Part shown: piece after piece, positions 24,100-35,641 of the stretch
Layout: each line of letters begins with the position of its first letter
Position numbering within the stretch: the first letter of the stretch is position 1
Assembly: GCA_963978545.1 (NCBI GenBank)
Contig: OZ021731.1
Span: 58,980,773-59,044,772 of the forward strand
Length of the DNA stretch: 64,000 bases
Origin: Linyphia triangularis
Lineage: Eukaryota; Arthropoda; Arachnida; Araneae; Linyphiidae
Direction of reading: 5' to 3'
Made by a program: the position numbers and the translations under genes
The notes under the pieces: generated by a model
Database searches by the model: none
The model's input: the letters and a program-made list of their open reading frames with translations, nothing else
What the model was told of the DNA's origin: nothing

Positions 24100-24825
24100 T
24101 TGTAACTCTAGAACTATAGATACGCGAAAATTTTTACATGCGTTATTTAGACATGTGTTATTTAATATCTCTTGATATTTTTTAATTATTAATTCATGAA
24201 TTTTTTTAAAAAATTGGTGAAATATGAAAGTTTTGGAGTTAATATATTTTTTTTTCTTCCAATGATGATTAGAAAATTGAAGACAACTTATTTTATGAAT
24301 ATTTGTGAGTTATTGAGTGTAGAAAATTGTAAATTGACTTATTTAAAAAATAATAAGTCCAAAACTTATAACATAACTCATAAAAGCAAAGTTTTTAATA
24401 TAAATCCTTTAAATACGATTTGCCGATTTTTACATTCATTAACACAGCGCCGATTCTGCTGTCAGCGTGTGCTTAGTGTTTGCATCTAATTTTAAACATT
24501 TAAAACATTTTTATCAGAAAAATATGAGGCCAACTACGTTTCAAAATTTATTAAAATTGAAAATAAATTTATACATTTCACGTACAATGATCTTTTATTT
24601 GTTCTGATTAAAACAATTTTGACAACAGTAAAGAATTTAAACAATGATCGGTTAAAATTCTTTCACTTATAGAGTTACTACGTAACGCAACTTCGAATTG
24701 ATTGGATTTTATTCTATAACAAATTTATGTATTCACGCACAATTATCTTTTATTTATTCGAATTATTGGCAACAGGAAAGAGATTCAAGAATAATCGGTT
24801 TAATGAAACTCAATGCTATTCCAAA
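24100..24825. other. AT-rich DNA with a local duplication
   Basis: A segment near 24,560-24,660 (ACAATGATCTTTTATTTGTT, GACAACAGTAAAGAATTTAA, AATGATCGGTT) is repeated in diverged form near 24,715-24,810. A 97-codon frame at 24,196-24,489 (+) has no recognisable motif. Confidence 0.45.
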
Positions 24826-24829
24826 ACGG

Positions 24830-25050
24830 GTATAGAAACGTGTGTAAAAGCCATCTTTTAGTGACTGCGACAGCTCCAAAACTTGATAGAATACATTGTC
24901 ATCGACATCGAATCAATCTGCCAAGTTTCACCTCCATCAGATGAAGGCAAGTGAATTAGGCTGTCGCAAGTGGGCACGGAAGGCACAAACAATCAAAATC
25001 GAAGTTTTTATTAAAAGATTTAAAAATAGTAAACATTTTACGAAAATCTA
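24830..25050 (+). repeat. Dispersed repeat family Y, copy 3
   Basis: Contains AAAACTTGATAGAATACATT, GTCATCGACATCGAATCAAT, CTGCCAAGTTTCACCTCC and GATGAAGGCAAGTG, the clearest version of the family core. It ends in AAAAGATTTAAAAATAG. Confidence 0.6.
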
Positions 25051-25052
25051 TG

Positions 25053-25201
25053 TGTAGGGCAGAACCCCACAACAACTCTCTCCATCTCATACTTCCTGTG
25101 GATCTGCCGCGTGTGACACACTCGTGCATTAAGTTCTGTTAATCCAATAAACTAAGAGACCAATTCCTCGTCTCGTTATTCTCTCCCTGCCGGTACCTAC
25201 A
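25053..25201 (+). mobile_element. Possible short solo LTR
   Basis: The segment begins TGTAGGGCAG and ends CCGGTACCTACA, giving TG...CA ends with a 6-bp inverted TGTAGG/CCTACA. An AATAAA signal lies about 45 bp before the end, as in an R-U5 region. I find no target-site duplication, so this remains a guess. Confidence 0.3.
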
Positions 25202-25527
25202 TTTCCACAAATTAGGCTCCTCACCAGTACAGAACTCGCAAATTTCTATACTAAAAGTTGTTTCAAAACCGAAGTTGTCGTCGGCCTACTAAAGCCATTT
25301 CCTCGAGAACCAAAAACGCATTTAACGAGCCAATAAAACCGCCTTCATCAATTCAAACGAAATGTTTCTACGAGCCAAAAAAGAACATTTCTTTGGCGAA
25401 AAAACGATTTTAAAAGAGCAAAGTACACTCGGAGAGGCCTACACCCTGCCTTAACTTCAACGAATTTTCATTATATCAACGAACTTTCACTATATCAACG
25501 AACTTTCATCGGACATCGTCAGCATTC
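25202..25527. other. GC-moderate DNA, nothing recognised
   Basis: Three near-identical AACTTTCAT / AACGAATTTTCATTATATC pieces near 25,460-25,510 form a small tandem repeat. No gene. Confidence 0.4.
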
Positions 25528-25542
25528 ATCCAACGGGCCAAT

Positions 25543-25722
25543 GCCGACCAAACGGTATAGTGGTTAGCGTGCTAGCTTCTAGACCGCGAGGTTGCGTGTT
25601 CGAGTCCCGTGTTGGGCATGGGTGTTTGTAAATGTATGTTGGCTTGTCTAATGACGAATGTTTCGGCGCATTATAGCCCTCGTGTTACTGATGGCGCCAG
25701 ATAATCTGAAAACAACCAACCA
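25543..25722 (+). mobile_element. SINE family 1, copy C
   Basis: A plus-strand copy with GGTATAGTGGTTAGCG, the B box TGTTCGAGTCCCG, and the tail AAAACAACCAACC. The exact 15-bp target duplication ATCCAACGGGCCAAT lies at 25,528-25,542 and 25,723-25,737. Confidence 0.95.
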
Positions 25723-25864
25723 ATCCAACGGGCCAATACCACGCTAAGTCAACAAGTCGTCTATTTTAAAAGTGTGTGCGAGTCAAACAGCCCTCCTCGT
25801 AGCCAGCACGTCCAGCATCATAGCCCTTCTCGTAACCAGCATCGCAGCTATCCCTATACCAATT

Positions 25865-25915
25865 TTACGAAGCCGTTTGCACACAAGTATAGATCGTTGA
25901 GCACACAAACCAACT
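25865..25915 (+). mobile_element. SINE family 2, 3' tail fragment
   Basis: Matches only the last ~50 bp of SINE 2 (TATAGATCGTTGAGC, then CACAAACCAACTAACC). It is probably a 5'-truncated copy; no flanking duplication was identified. Confidence 0.5.
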
Positions 25916-25919
25916 AACC

Positions 25920-26790
25920 ACGATTTAGTTTTCCATTGCCATCAAGGTTGTTACTTCCAGATCTAGCATTCATTCACCCATCATTTACTCTTCCAGAAGA
26001 TAGCAAAAACCTATAAGTCAATTGCCTACAGAAAGATGACATCCAATTAATAGACAAGGAAGGTTAATTCAAAATACTTCCTCAATTCAAACTAAGTCGA
26101 CGGGGAAAGCGAGACGCCGTAATGGTGTTTCCAACTAAAAGGCCACGGTCAAATTGTGCGATTCCAAATAGGACGTGATAATCGAATTGGGGTTGAAGTC
26201 TGTTAGTTGTCCAAGCAAATAGATTTTTGTCGAATTTGGTTGCCTCGGTAATGAATTGCATTGGGACCACGGACTGAAGAATGATTGGATGAATTAGCGA
26301 AAATGTGATTTCGGTATTGTTATGGTAAGGATTTACTGGATTCGATGGGGGGATTCTAAACAAAGGGATTCGTTGGGGAGAAGCTGTCCAATAGTTATAA
26401 AGACATAGCTGCAGAAGTTACGTCATTTATTGAAGATAAGTGTGAGGGTGGTAAATTTAAGATAGGTTTCTAAAGTATCTACAGATTCGTGAACTTGTAG
26501 TAATAAACGTATAATAAAAATACATTATAAAATAGAAAACAAACATAAAAAATAAAATCAAGATCAAATAAATAATAAATGACGAAGCGAGGAACAATAT
26601 CGGACTTGTCCACACAATATTAAATAAAAAAAAATCGTCCTTCTAAAACTTACCTCTATTTGTCAACGAAATATTTTCAATCAATAGCAGCTCTAAACAA
26701 TTGTATTCAAAATACAATACCTAGACAATATGTACAGACCAAAGTTTACTTTGATCTTTCGCGTAAAAGAAGCTAGTTTGCGGACAGGTT
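25920..26790. other. No gene recognised
   Basis: A 93-codon minus-strand frame at 26,082-26,363 lies in moderately GC-rich sequence and matches nothing I know. No splice or promoter signal stands out. Confidence 0.4.
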
Positions 26791-26800
26791 GTTAAATTTT

Positions 26801-26859
26801 GTTTCTGAGCAGCTTGGCTCTAGCGTTGCCATTGCACCAGTAAATTTCAACCAACCAAC
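26801..26859 (+). mobile_element. Possible 59-bp truncated retroposon with AACC tail
   Basis: The short insert ends CAACCAACCAAC and is flanked by exact TTAAATTTT copies (26,792-26,800 and 26,860-26,868). Short 9-bp AT-rich duplications can arise by chance. The tail matches that of the two SINE families. Confidence 0.35.
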
Positions 26860-27066
26860 TTAAATTTTATTGACTGGTTTTTCGCCAGCTTCTTAAATAT
26901 TTAAATGGTTCACATATTTGTTTTCTTGTTAGTTTAAAACTCCATAGCTATAATCTATTCCCAATAAATTCAATCTGTTTGATATAAATTAAAGAATTAA
27001 GATTAACAATCTGTAAAGGGCCACATTTCTATCTGGGGACGAACATTCCTCTATTGACTCTCTTGA

Positions 27067-27246
27067 TTGGTTGGTTGTATTCAGATTATCTGGCGCCGTC
27101 AGCAACACGAGGGCTATAATGCGCCGAAACATTCATCATTAGACAAGCCAACATACATTTACAAACACCCATGCCAACACGGGACTCGAACCCGCAACCT
27201 CGCGGTATAGAAGCTAGTACGCTAACCACTATACCGTTTGGTCGGC
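27067..27246 (-). mobile_element. SINE family 1, copy D
   Basis: A full-length minus-strand copy. The exact 14-bp duplication ATTGACTCTCTTGA occurs at 27,053-27,066 and 27,247-27,260. Confidence 0.95.
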
Positions 27247-27356
27247 ATTGACTCTCTTGAAAAAGTATGTGTTGTAATCTTTGCAAATAATCGTTAGACA
27301 CATATTGTTTATTTTGCTAAAATATTACTACTGATACTATCACTGATCATTAACTA

Positions 27357-27403
27357 CAACTTCTGGATAGTTAATGCTTGGTTATTGACTATAAGCTGAA
27401 GAA
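27357..27403 (-). repeat. Repeat family V fragment
   Basis: AACTTCTGGATAGT, GGTTATTGACT and AGCTGAAG are the reverse complement of the family V core at 18,000-18,070. The fragment is interrupted by SINE copy E. Confidence 0.55.
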
Positions 27404-27410
27404 ATCTTGG

Positions 27411-27583
27411 TTGTTTTCAGATTATCTGGCACCGTCAGCAACACGAGGGCTATAATGTGCCGAAACATTCGTCATTAGACAAGCCAACATACATTTACAA
27501 ACACCCATGCCTGACGCGGGACTCGAACCCGCAACCTCGCAGTCTAGAAGCTAGCACGCTAACCACTATACCGTCTGGTCGGC
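27411..27583 (-). mobile_element. SINE family 1, copy E
   Basis: A minus-strand copy with a slightly shorter tail. The exact 13-bp duplication GAAGAAATCTTGG lies at 27,398-27,410 and 27,584-27,596. The insertion is at the end of a family V fragment. Confidence 0.93.
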
Positions 27584-27621
27584 GAAGAAATCTTGGCAAT
27601 CACCACAGAGATCCATGTTAG

Positions 27622-27798
27622 GTTGGTTTGTACTCTCAACGACTTATTTTTATGCACAATGACGGCTAGTCAGGTCGAAACCTACAGCTTAACATGAATT
27701 CCAAACCACTACGAGCATATATGCCTAACCGGAGAGTCAAACCCGGCACCTTTAGCATGCAAGGCCAGAGCGCAAACCACACAGTCACCAGGTAGGCT
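27622..27798 (-). mobile_element. SINE family 2, copy c
   Basis: The best SINE 2 copy in the window. On the minus strand it starts AGCCTACCTGGTGACTGTG, has the B-box region GGGTTTGACTCTCCG, the body TTAAGCTGTAGG and AAGTCGTTGAGAGTAC, and the tail AAACCAACC. The exact 12-bp duplication GATCCATGTTAG lies at 27,610-27,621 and 27,799-27,810. Confidence 0.93.
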
Positions 27799-27810
27799 GA
27801 TCCATGTTAG

Positions 27811-29462
27811 AAATTCCCCCGCAAACTAGTGAACATCTATTGATAATCTAGAACTATCTTTTACAGAATAATAGTAGCTAGGTGAGCATCATGGAGGCAA
27901 TTCAATTAGATTCATTTGAATGCAGAGAAGAAACCGCTAATTAGATATCCAGACTTTGCAGTTAGTTGTAACTACGAAGTGTAAAATAATCGTATGTGTA
28001 AAATATTAACTACTAAAGAAATATCAAAAGTTAATTTAAAATGTAGTTGATTAGTGAACCCCGTTACTGCGTTTAAATGTTTTCATTAATGTATGGTTAT
28101 TTCTTGGAAAATAACAAACAATACCTGTATTATAATATAGCAAGCTCTTTACGTTTAACACCTCACTTCATCTACCGGAACATATTTCAAGTCTAAAAAT
28201 CGCCATCAAAATGTTTTTCTTCTAAATTTGTAGAACTCGTAAACATCATAAAATCATCCAATCAACATCCAAACTACCAAACGCATCAAGTTTACCAGCG
28301 TCTAAACAGAAGATTAAAATCATAATCGAATAGGTTATTTGAGAAGTCCCTTAAGTCAACTAGCGAGCAACTTTGGGAAACTAAGAAAAACTTAAAAGCT
28401 TGCATTTATTTCGGAAATCCAGTTAAGACTTTCAACGGCGTGTAAATTCGATTCATATTTATTTAGATTCTATACATTGTTTAAAAAAAAATAATCTACG
28501 ACTACGTTTAAATAAACATGAGAGGCACATGAAAAACAAATATTATTCCTTGGAAATCAATTTCCTAAAAATCGCAAATGAAAGTTTATCATCTGGGAAG
28601 GTTGTGTTAAAATGAGCCACAAGAAAAGTGTTATGTTTATTGGCAATGTTTTTCACGGAAAACGATAGCATACCTTCAAATTTAACCCCAAAGGCGAAAA
28701 GAACTAACATTTCTATTATATGGAAACAGAATTAGGTTGTTTTTGCTCTGGACTTGTCATATATAATGCTACGAAACTAAAAACTCAATTTCGATAAAAG
28801 GGCCAATAAGGTTTCTAGAATAAACTATTAAATTTCTCCGTTTCTTTTGCAGTCATACCACAATTTAAAGAAGATTTCTCCTTTAACCATTCTCGTTTTC
28901 AGATCATAAGAAGTCATGCTTTCATTTTTGCCATAAGGTGGGTACACTCACCTCAACCCAGCACCCCTTAGGTGAAGCCCCTGCTAACGATGCGTTGTTA
29001 CCTGGGCAGGTCTGACCACGACGCGCCTACCCCCCACCCAAACTCGGCCATCTTATCTGCCCCCCCCCCCTCCCCCACAATGTGGAGTGAGAAACAATAG
29101 GGGGGGGGGGGGAGGTATCAGACGAGAAGAGCGGGAAAACGTGCTTGGACTGCAGGTTTGAAAAATATCTCGCTTATCTACCACCCGTGGATGAGAAAGA
29201 TGGAACACCTGTTGTTGAAATACAAGGATTAACAATAGAAGACATGTTTGCCCATGGAGGAAAATGATATCGGATCGTACCTAGGGCGTTTATATTTGAC
29301 AATCGTGGTTATTATAATAGGAGAGGCTGAGTTGCTCTCCAACTTTTAAACTTCGATTGTTTTTTACTAAGTTATTGTCAAAAATGTGTAGTCAATCCAT
29401 CTCAACCACAATATTCAAGATGATCTTCTCGATCTCTATACGATAGCCTATTTCCAGAATCA
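27811..29462. other. No gene recognised; poly-C and poly-G tracts
   Basis: GC-rich sequence at 28,935-29,120 includes a poly-C run near 29,060 and a poly-G run near 29,101-29,112. The remainder is ordinary AT-rich DNA. Confidence 0.45.
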
Positions 29463-29476
29463 CATATCGGAAGACC

Positions 29477-29655
29477 GCCGACCAAACGGTATAGTGGTTA
29501 GTATACTAGCTCCTAGACCGCGAGGTTGCGGGTTCCGAGTCCCGTGTAAGGCATGGGTGTTTGTAAATGTATGTTGGCTTGTCAAATAACGAATGTTTCG
29601 GCGCATTATAGCCCTTGTGTTGCTGACGGCGCCAGATAATCTGAAAACAACCAAC
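29477..29655 (+). mobile_element. SINE family 1, copy F
   Basis: A plus-strand copy. A one-base insertion interrupts the B box (GGTTCCGAGTCCCG), which would weaken transcription. The exact 14-bp duplication CATATCGGAAGACC lies at 29,463-29,476 and 29,656-29,669. Confidence 0.94.
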
Positions 29656-29669
29656 CATATCGGAAGACC

Positions 29670-31195
29670 CATCTTTACGTATCCATGTCCAAGTATACCC
29701 ATATCCAAGTATAGCAAACTCAGTAACAGAACATTCACATAGAAAATAATATCATGCTATGATATATGTTGGCAATGTACCCAAACTACATATTTGCCAA
29801 AATAAGGGAAAACTTCCAAACCAACATACTTTGTCCAATTTTTTCACAAATGCCTCTTAACCTTTGGAGGATATAGTAACGTAGAATGTAGACAACTTTA
29901 TAAAATATTCTATGATTAGCTAGAATTTCAATTCCGTTAACCCATGCAGATTAACTTTTAACAATGGTAACGCATAAACACCCTACAAAACATCAGACCA
30001 AACCCTAATAGTACACTTCCTTATTTTTAATCCTGTTATGAATTTCTCAATCAAACAAGTACTTAATTGACTTGAACTTTACACCTATTTTATTGCAATG
30101 AGTTTTTTCGAAATACCTGGCGGTAAAAATGTAACGGAAGACGCTCGGACAATAACTTAATGTTTTGCGTTGAAAAATGCAATCCTTTGTTCTCTCTAAG
30201 ATTTTATTGCTTCCTTATTCTAAGTCCACACCTGTTTTGAAACATCTAATGGTTCTTCCACTCTTAGTTATAGTAAGACTTAGTTTAACCGTTATTTATG
30301 AACTCTTTTATGTAATTTAGTTGTTTAGATTTCAGCCGCCATTAAAGAATCTATTGCTTTTCAGTATTTAATTGCAAATAAATAGGTGCATATTCTAGGT
30401 TTACGATTAAACAAGGAACCATGGTCAATTATTTTTTATGGAACTCATATAATCAATTTTCTTATACTTAATTTGTTAAGTTTAGTTGCCTTAGTACAGC
30501 CACCATAGCGGAGAGTCGTTGGGTTTTAGAGCCATATTTTTTCTCTTTAACGAATCGTACATTTCAAATATCTTGATTGACATGCTCTTAATTTTTTTAT
30601 TGTTTATTAACAGTATTTCTATCATTGACACACTTTGAAATTTAAAACAAACCCTATATTTTGATCATAATCCTACGATTTTTAATTTTTTTTTTATTTG
30701 TTACTTGCCCATTGTTGCACAGTCAAATATATGATGTACCTTGTCAACCAAAAAAGGCAAATTTATTTAGTAGTTCTCCACTTCATATTCGATAAAATTG
30801 TAAGGTATATCCGTTATCCTTGAAAGGTGTGGTCACAAATGGCGAGAGGGTTGAGCGACCTCGACAAAGCGTGCGGTGGGTGGGTCAGCTACACGCTTGT
30901 AATACACTTCACCCTCATCTCTGTGTTTTTCTTTCCTACTCAAAATATTTTTTATTAATAGAATCACGGCGTTCTTTAAACGAGCGTGGAGAATCTGATT
31001 TAGCAGCCGTGGCAGGAACGAAATCTTCCTTTTCAAGCGGATTTATCTTCGACGCCTTCAAAACACAAACTGCATTGTGGAATAGCCACACGTATCAGAA
31101 GGGAGAAATGACAAACGCAACACAGTCAGTGAGATAAATTCATACATTTCAAAACGAATAGAAAAATGTGAAGTACATGCATTATGCATACAGAA
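29670..31195. other. No gene recognised
   Basis: AT-rich until about 30,820, where a GC-moderate patch carries overlapping frames on both strands (plus 30,820-31,137, 105 codons; minus 30,833-31,036). Neither has a motif I know. Both frames being open suggests composition rather than coding. Confidence 0.4.
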
Positions 31196-31204
31196 TTTCG
31201 CTTT

Positions 31205-32165
31205 TTTTTTTTGACATTGTTGTTATTATTATAATTATTATTGCTGCTGTTACTTTTGTGTCATTGTTGATATGCTAATATACGTATTATTGTTGTTGTA
31301 AATATATTGTTGCAAACATATCATATGTTGTTAATATACTATCGTTGTTAATATATAATTATTGTTATTAAAATATTATTATTGATGTTGTTAGTATATT
31401 ATGTTATTATTGTTCTATTATCATAATAAATAGTGTTCTATTATCATAATAAATAGTGTTCTATTATCATTATAATAATTATTATCTTAATAGAACAATA
31501 ATAATAATTATTATAATATCATAATCAATAGTGTTCTATTATCACTATAATAATTATTACTATTCTATAATAATAATAATAATTATTATTCTATTATTAT
31601 AATAATAATTATTATTTTATAATAATTATCATTTTATAATAATTATCATCTTATTATAATAGAACAATAATTATTATTATAATGAGTTATTTATTCTATT
31701 GTCATAATAATTATCTATTCTATTGTCATAATTATTATCTATTCTATTGTCATAATAATTATTATCTATTCTATTATCATAATAATTATTATCATAATAA
31801 TTATTATTTATTCTATTATCATAATAGTTATTTATACTATTATCATAATAATTATTTATTCTATTATCATAATAATTATTTATTCTATTATCATAATAAT
31901 TATTTATTCTATTATCATAATAATTATTTATTCGATTATCATAATAATAAGTATTATTATCTTATTATAATTAATATTGTTATTGTTCAATTATTATAAT
32001 AATAGAATAATAATTATGATAATTATTATTAATGTTCTTTTTCATAATAATAATAATAATTATTATTACATTATCATAATTATTATTATCACTAATTTTT
32101 TTAATATATTACGTTCATTATTATTATTATAACTATTGTTCTATTGTCATAATTACTTTATTATT
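31205..32165. repeat. Long AAT/ATT-rich microsatellite and minisatellite array
   Basis: About 960 bp of TTATTA/ATAATAATTATT simple sequence. Its core (31,682-31,935) is a more regular tandem repeat of TATTCTATTATCATAATAAT plus a few bases. The 105-codon frame across it (repeats of FYCHNNY/FYYHNNY) is a translation of the satellite, not a gene. Confidence 0.9.
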
Positions 32166-32169
32166 ATTT

Positions 32170-33257
32170 TCTTAATCATGAAAGAAAAGGAAAAAGTGAG
32201 AGCCACTTCATCTTATTTAGTGTGTGCTAATGAGAAAATTTAGTTTCAGTTTTAATAACAACTCTGGATTCCTTTGGTGGAGATAAAGGGAATAGGGTAA
32301 AGAAGTATAGTTGCTCCCTCGTTTTTTAAGCTTACAGTTAGCTTAGATTGCAATATCGCAAACATCTTGCAGTTTACTTGGCCCTCTTTTTTTACCCTTT
32401 TCTACTCCGTGGTGAGTAGTGTATAGTCCCCCATTTGATACTTTTTTTTTTTTTTTGCAATTTAGCTTCACTTTCGGACCTCCAACCACCGCCACTGCTG
32501 GATCATATGTTGGAAATGTTGTATTTTAGAGCATTTTTTATACGTAAAAAACTTTTTACAATCATACATAGATTACAAAGCTAACTACTTATTGGAGCGC
32601 TCAACTTTCATCACCTTCTTATTTTCCGTATCTGCAATTTTTCACAGCAATGTACTCCAACGGAAACAGTTGCATGTCCTACTGTGTAAGTAAAACAACA
32701 GCGCTATTTATAAACGCTATGATACAATTCGCTATACAACACAGAAGCCATTTATGTTCCGACAACTTTTCACAATTTCTCATCACTTCTTTCAACATTT
32801 CATCATAAAAGTTTCCTCCTGAAAGAAATCCTTATGCCCGCGGCGTAGCATCGTTTCTCCCCATTTGGGAAGTTGAAGTTAGTGAAAAGATAACGAATTT
32901 TTTTTTTTTTTTATATTAGATGAAATACATAAGAAGCCTGCATTTTATAAATAAACTCCACCATGACTGGCAAAAGATATGTCGGAAGTTCGAACTACCA
33001 TCAGGCTTTGAACGCTATTTAGATTATTTCATAAGTTTCTAATAAGATTTAATTGTTAAAGTAAGTCATTTCTAGGTATCAGAAAGAAATAATGTTTAAC
33101 AACTGTATTTTCTTTAAAAATTCCCAAATGAAAGATGTCATTTTGTGAGGTATTGAGTGAGATTTGCTATTTACCCTATCCCCTGTGTTTAAATGCACCG
33201 CCTACTTCAAGTTCACTGTTTACATTGGCAAACTGTTACTCGTTTACACAAAAACAA
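32170..33257. other. No gene recognised
   Basis: Moderately AT-rich. T-runs occur near 32,442 and 32,900. Nothing recognisable. Confidence 0.45.
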
Positions 33258-33375
33258 ACCAAAAGGCTAATTTACACTTTACCACTTGGTGCACCAGTTG
33301 AGATCGCTAGTTGTGTATACGCCTCATTCCAGTACCAAAAGAAGACAGTTTGTCACGGGATCTCCTCTGCCTGAT

Positions 33376-33413
33376 AGCTCCAGTAAATCAAACATTTCCT
33401 ATTTACTGGAGCT
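33376..33413. other. Perfect 13-bp inverted repeat
   Basis: AGCTCCAGTAAAT (33,376-33,388) faces ATTTACTGGAGCT (33,401-33,413) across 12 nt. AAAGGCTAATTTAC near 33,260 and GTAAATCAGCCTTTA near 33,787 are a further inverted pair outside it. The whole 33,260-33,800 region may therefore be a composite of short palindromic elements. Confidence 0.6.
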
Positions 33414-33483
33414 CCCGTTATCCAATCACCTGCGCTATTCAAGTGATCATCAACAAGCGACCTAACTGTCACTCATAGCTGTA

Positions 33484-33688
33484 CACTGTTAAAAATGTGT
33501 ATCCACCTTGCACCAAAAATTGGTTCCCATTTAGCTGCAACGAACAATATAGTGCTTAGTTTCCGGATTTAATGGTGCTACTTCGTACCGCAAACACCAT
33601 TAAATCGTGAAACTAAGCACCAAGTATTGGTTGCAGCTAAATGTGAACCAATTTTTGATACAAGGTGGAACAAATTTTTTAATAGTAT
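33484..33688. mobile_element. Palindromic MITE
   Basis: The two arms, about 94 bp each (33,484-33,577 and 33,595-33,688), are imperfect inverted copies around a 17-nt spacer. Paired landmarks include ATCCACCTTG with CAAGGTGGA, ATTTAGCTGCAA with TTGCAGCTAAAT, and GATTTAATGGTG with CACCATTAAATC. The left edge starts CACTGTTAAAAA; the right edge is more eroded. No target duplication could be assigned, so the superfamily is open. Confidence 0.8.
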
Positions 33689-33961
33689 TGTCCTAGCTGC
33701 TGGCACCGTGTAAACGCCAGCTATTTCAAACAAAGAATAGCAGCCAATCGACTTAACCGGCTAGCGTTCTTGGTACTGGCAGCCAGTAAATCAGCCTTTA
33801 TAAAACATAAATCGCTATGCCATTTATTTGCTTATGATACAACCCTCAAGGAAATTACCCGAAATTATGAAACATCTGACCACCCATGCAGAAATTCAGC
33901 CCGGACCCTATTAATATCGCATCTATAAAACACGTTAAAAACGCCATTACATTGTACTGAC

Positions 33962-34081
33962 CTTTTGTATTGAACTTCCACCATAGTTATTTCCAATGAT
34001 ACATCAGCCCCATTTTCTCGTGGCGCTTTGCGAACCAAAAGAGCTATGTCCTTGCCCATAAACAACTCATTCTCTGGCAGC
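33962..34081 (-). CDS. Candidate internal coding exon, unknown protein
   Basis: On the minus strand an open stretch reads LPENELFMGKDIALLVRKAP, continues through RENGADVSLEITMVEVQYKR, and looks protein-like in composition. A polypyrimidine-type acceptor (CTGTCTTTAG before 34,081) and a donor-like AAAAG/GTCAGT (after 33,962) would bound a 120-bp exon of matching phase at both ends. The frame also stays open upstream, so the acceptor could lie further out. I do not recognise the protein and see no neighbouring exon. This is a hypothesis from composition and splice context only. Confidence 0.3.
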
Positions 34082-34139
34082 CTAAAGACAGCGGCGTTTC
34101 CCGGTGTAAATCTTATGTGGCGCGATATATTTTTTTATT

Positions 34140-35450
34140 TATACCCTGAGATATTGTGATAAGGTCGGGATTTATTTCGATGTTCTTTTGGTGTTTATCA
34201 CTCAAAATCATGTTTTACCCTTTTCTTGATCTCTTGTCCGATGTGGAGGCAGGACTTGGGGGAGTTTGTTGATGCCCTTTTTTTTTTTTTAAAGAGGGTC
34301 TATTTTCTGGGCGTGATTTTGGGCGTGTTTGATGGGTCGAAGTGAGATGAGTCTGTTGGTGAGATTCAATTGAATTGGCTGGGTGATAAATAACTCCTTG
34401 TTTTATTTCGTGTATTGTTGACGTTTTTAGTTGTTGGTTGTAGTTGCGGTTTTAGCATGCCGGCTGGTTTAATGCGTGTTTTTTAAGATTGGTGTGAAGT
34501 AAGGAAAGATTGAGACACAACAACTTTTTTATCTTGGAATTTTGTGGCAAATACAGAGGTTTTTTTAATAGGGGTATAGAGAGGATATTGAGCAAATTCA
34601 ACAATTAATTGTGCTGTTTTAGATATTTAGGTATTCCGAGATTAAAACTAATACCAAATTTTAACGTAACATGCGATAGATAATTTTCAATATTTTATAA
34701 TTAACACTAACTGCCGCTAACCAATCATGCAACTTGCCAACTTTAGGTCGATTTTTCTTGCTGATAATATTTTTTTCATCTTGCTAGAACTTTATATTAA
34801 GGACGAAAAAGAAATGAATAACATTTTTAAAAAGTTCAAATGTTGCTCTACCAAAAAAATAAATGTCCCATTCCAAACTTCATAGATTTTAATTTTAGGC
34901 TAAAACTTCATACACAACTTCCTTAAAATGTTCAGCCTCAGCAAAGTTAATTTCTATACTACTCCTACTAAGCTCCACTCCCATCTGGCGGCTAACATTG
35001 GAACTGAAAATTTAAATTTTTTTCAGGTATCATTTCTCCTTGGTAGAACACCGAGAAAATACGGCGAATAAATTAACAAGGCCTGAAAGTGTATTATTTA
35101 ACTAGCGTTCAATCAAAATTGATTTAAAATCTAAAAAATAATAATTTAAAAAATAGGCTGTGAAAATCTGGAATATTTATGAAAACAAAACAATAATAAG
35201 TATAATCGTTTGAAATTAAATTATAAAGCACAAAATTTATTTGAAGTTTGAAGAACTAATGGCGTTATAATAATGGTATTTTTTTTAACTGCTATGCAAT
35301 GGGGGGAAATGTAGGTCATCAATTGTGATTAATTTAGATTTATTATAATACGACATTTGCAATTGTGACTGAAATCTTAACGTAATTTTTATCTACATAA
35401 TAATGGTTCATTTTTTTCTCTCTCGCATTTACAATCTCAGAATCGACAAA
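34140..35450. other. No gene recognised
   Basis: T/G-rich on the left (34,140-34,520), then AT-rich. No repeats or genes identified. Confidence 0.45.
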
Positions 35451-35564
35451 ACTTATATCACGTTTCCAGTAAAGTGTACTCTGAAGTACACAGCATTCCT
35501 ATCTAAGTAAAAGCCCCCCCCCCCCCCTCCCCCTGTTGTATTTATTTTCATATACTTAACGTAC

Positions 35565-35641
35565 TTTCCCGTTTCTGGATAACAATCTGATGCATCTGAT
35601 ACAACACAGATCGCCCTTTTCCAAACAGACCGAGAGCCCAT
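35565..35641 (-). CDS. Weak candidate first coding exon
   Basis: On the minus strand an ATG in good context (CTGAAATGG) opens a frame reading MGSRSVWKRAICVVSDASDC and a few more residues. It reaches a donor-like GGAAA/GTACGT. The sequence upstream (35,642-35,760) is GC-richer than average, as promoters can be. There is no recognisable domain and no second exon. Chance is a serious alternative. Confidence 0.15.

Noticed and set aside
31682..31999. 105-codon tyrosine/asparagine-rich frame
   Set aside because: It is a direct translation of an AT-rich tandem repeat with no start context or domain.
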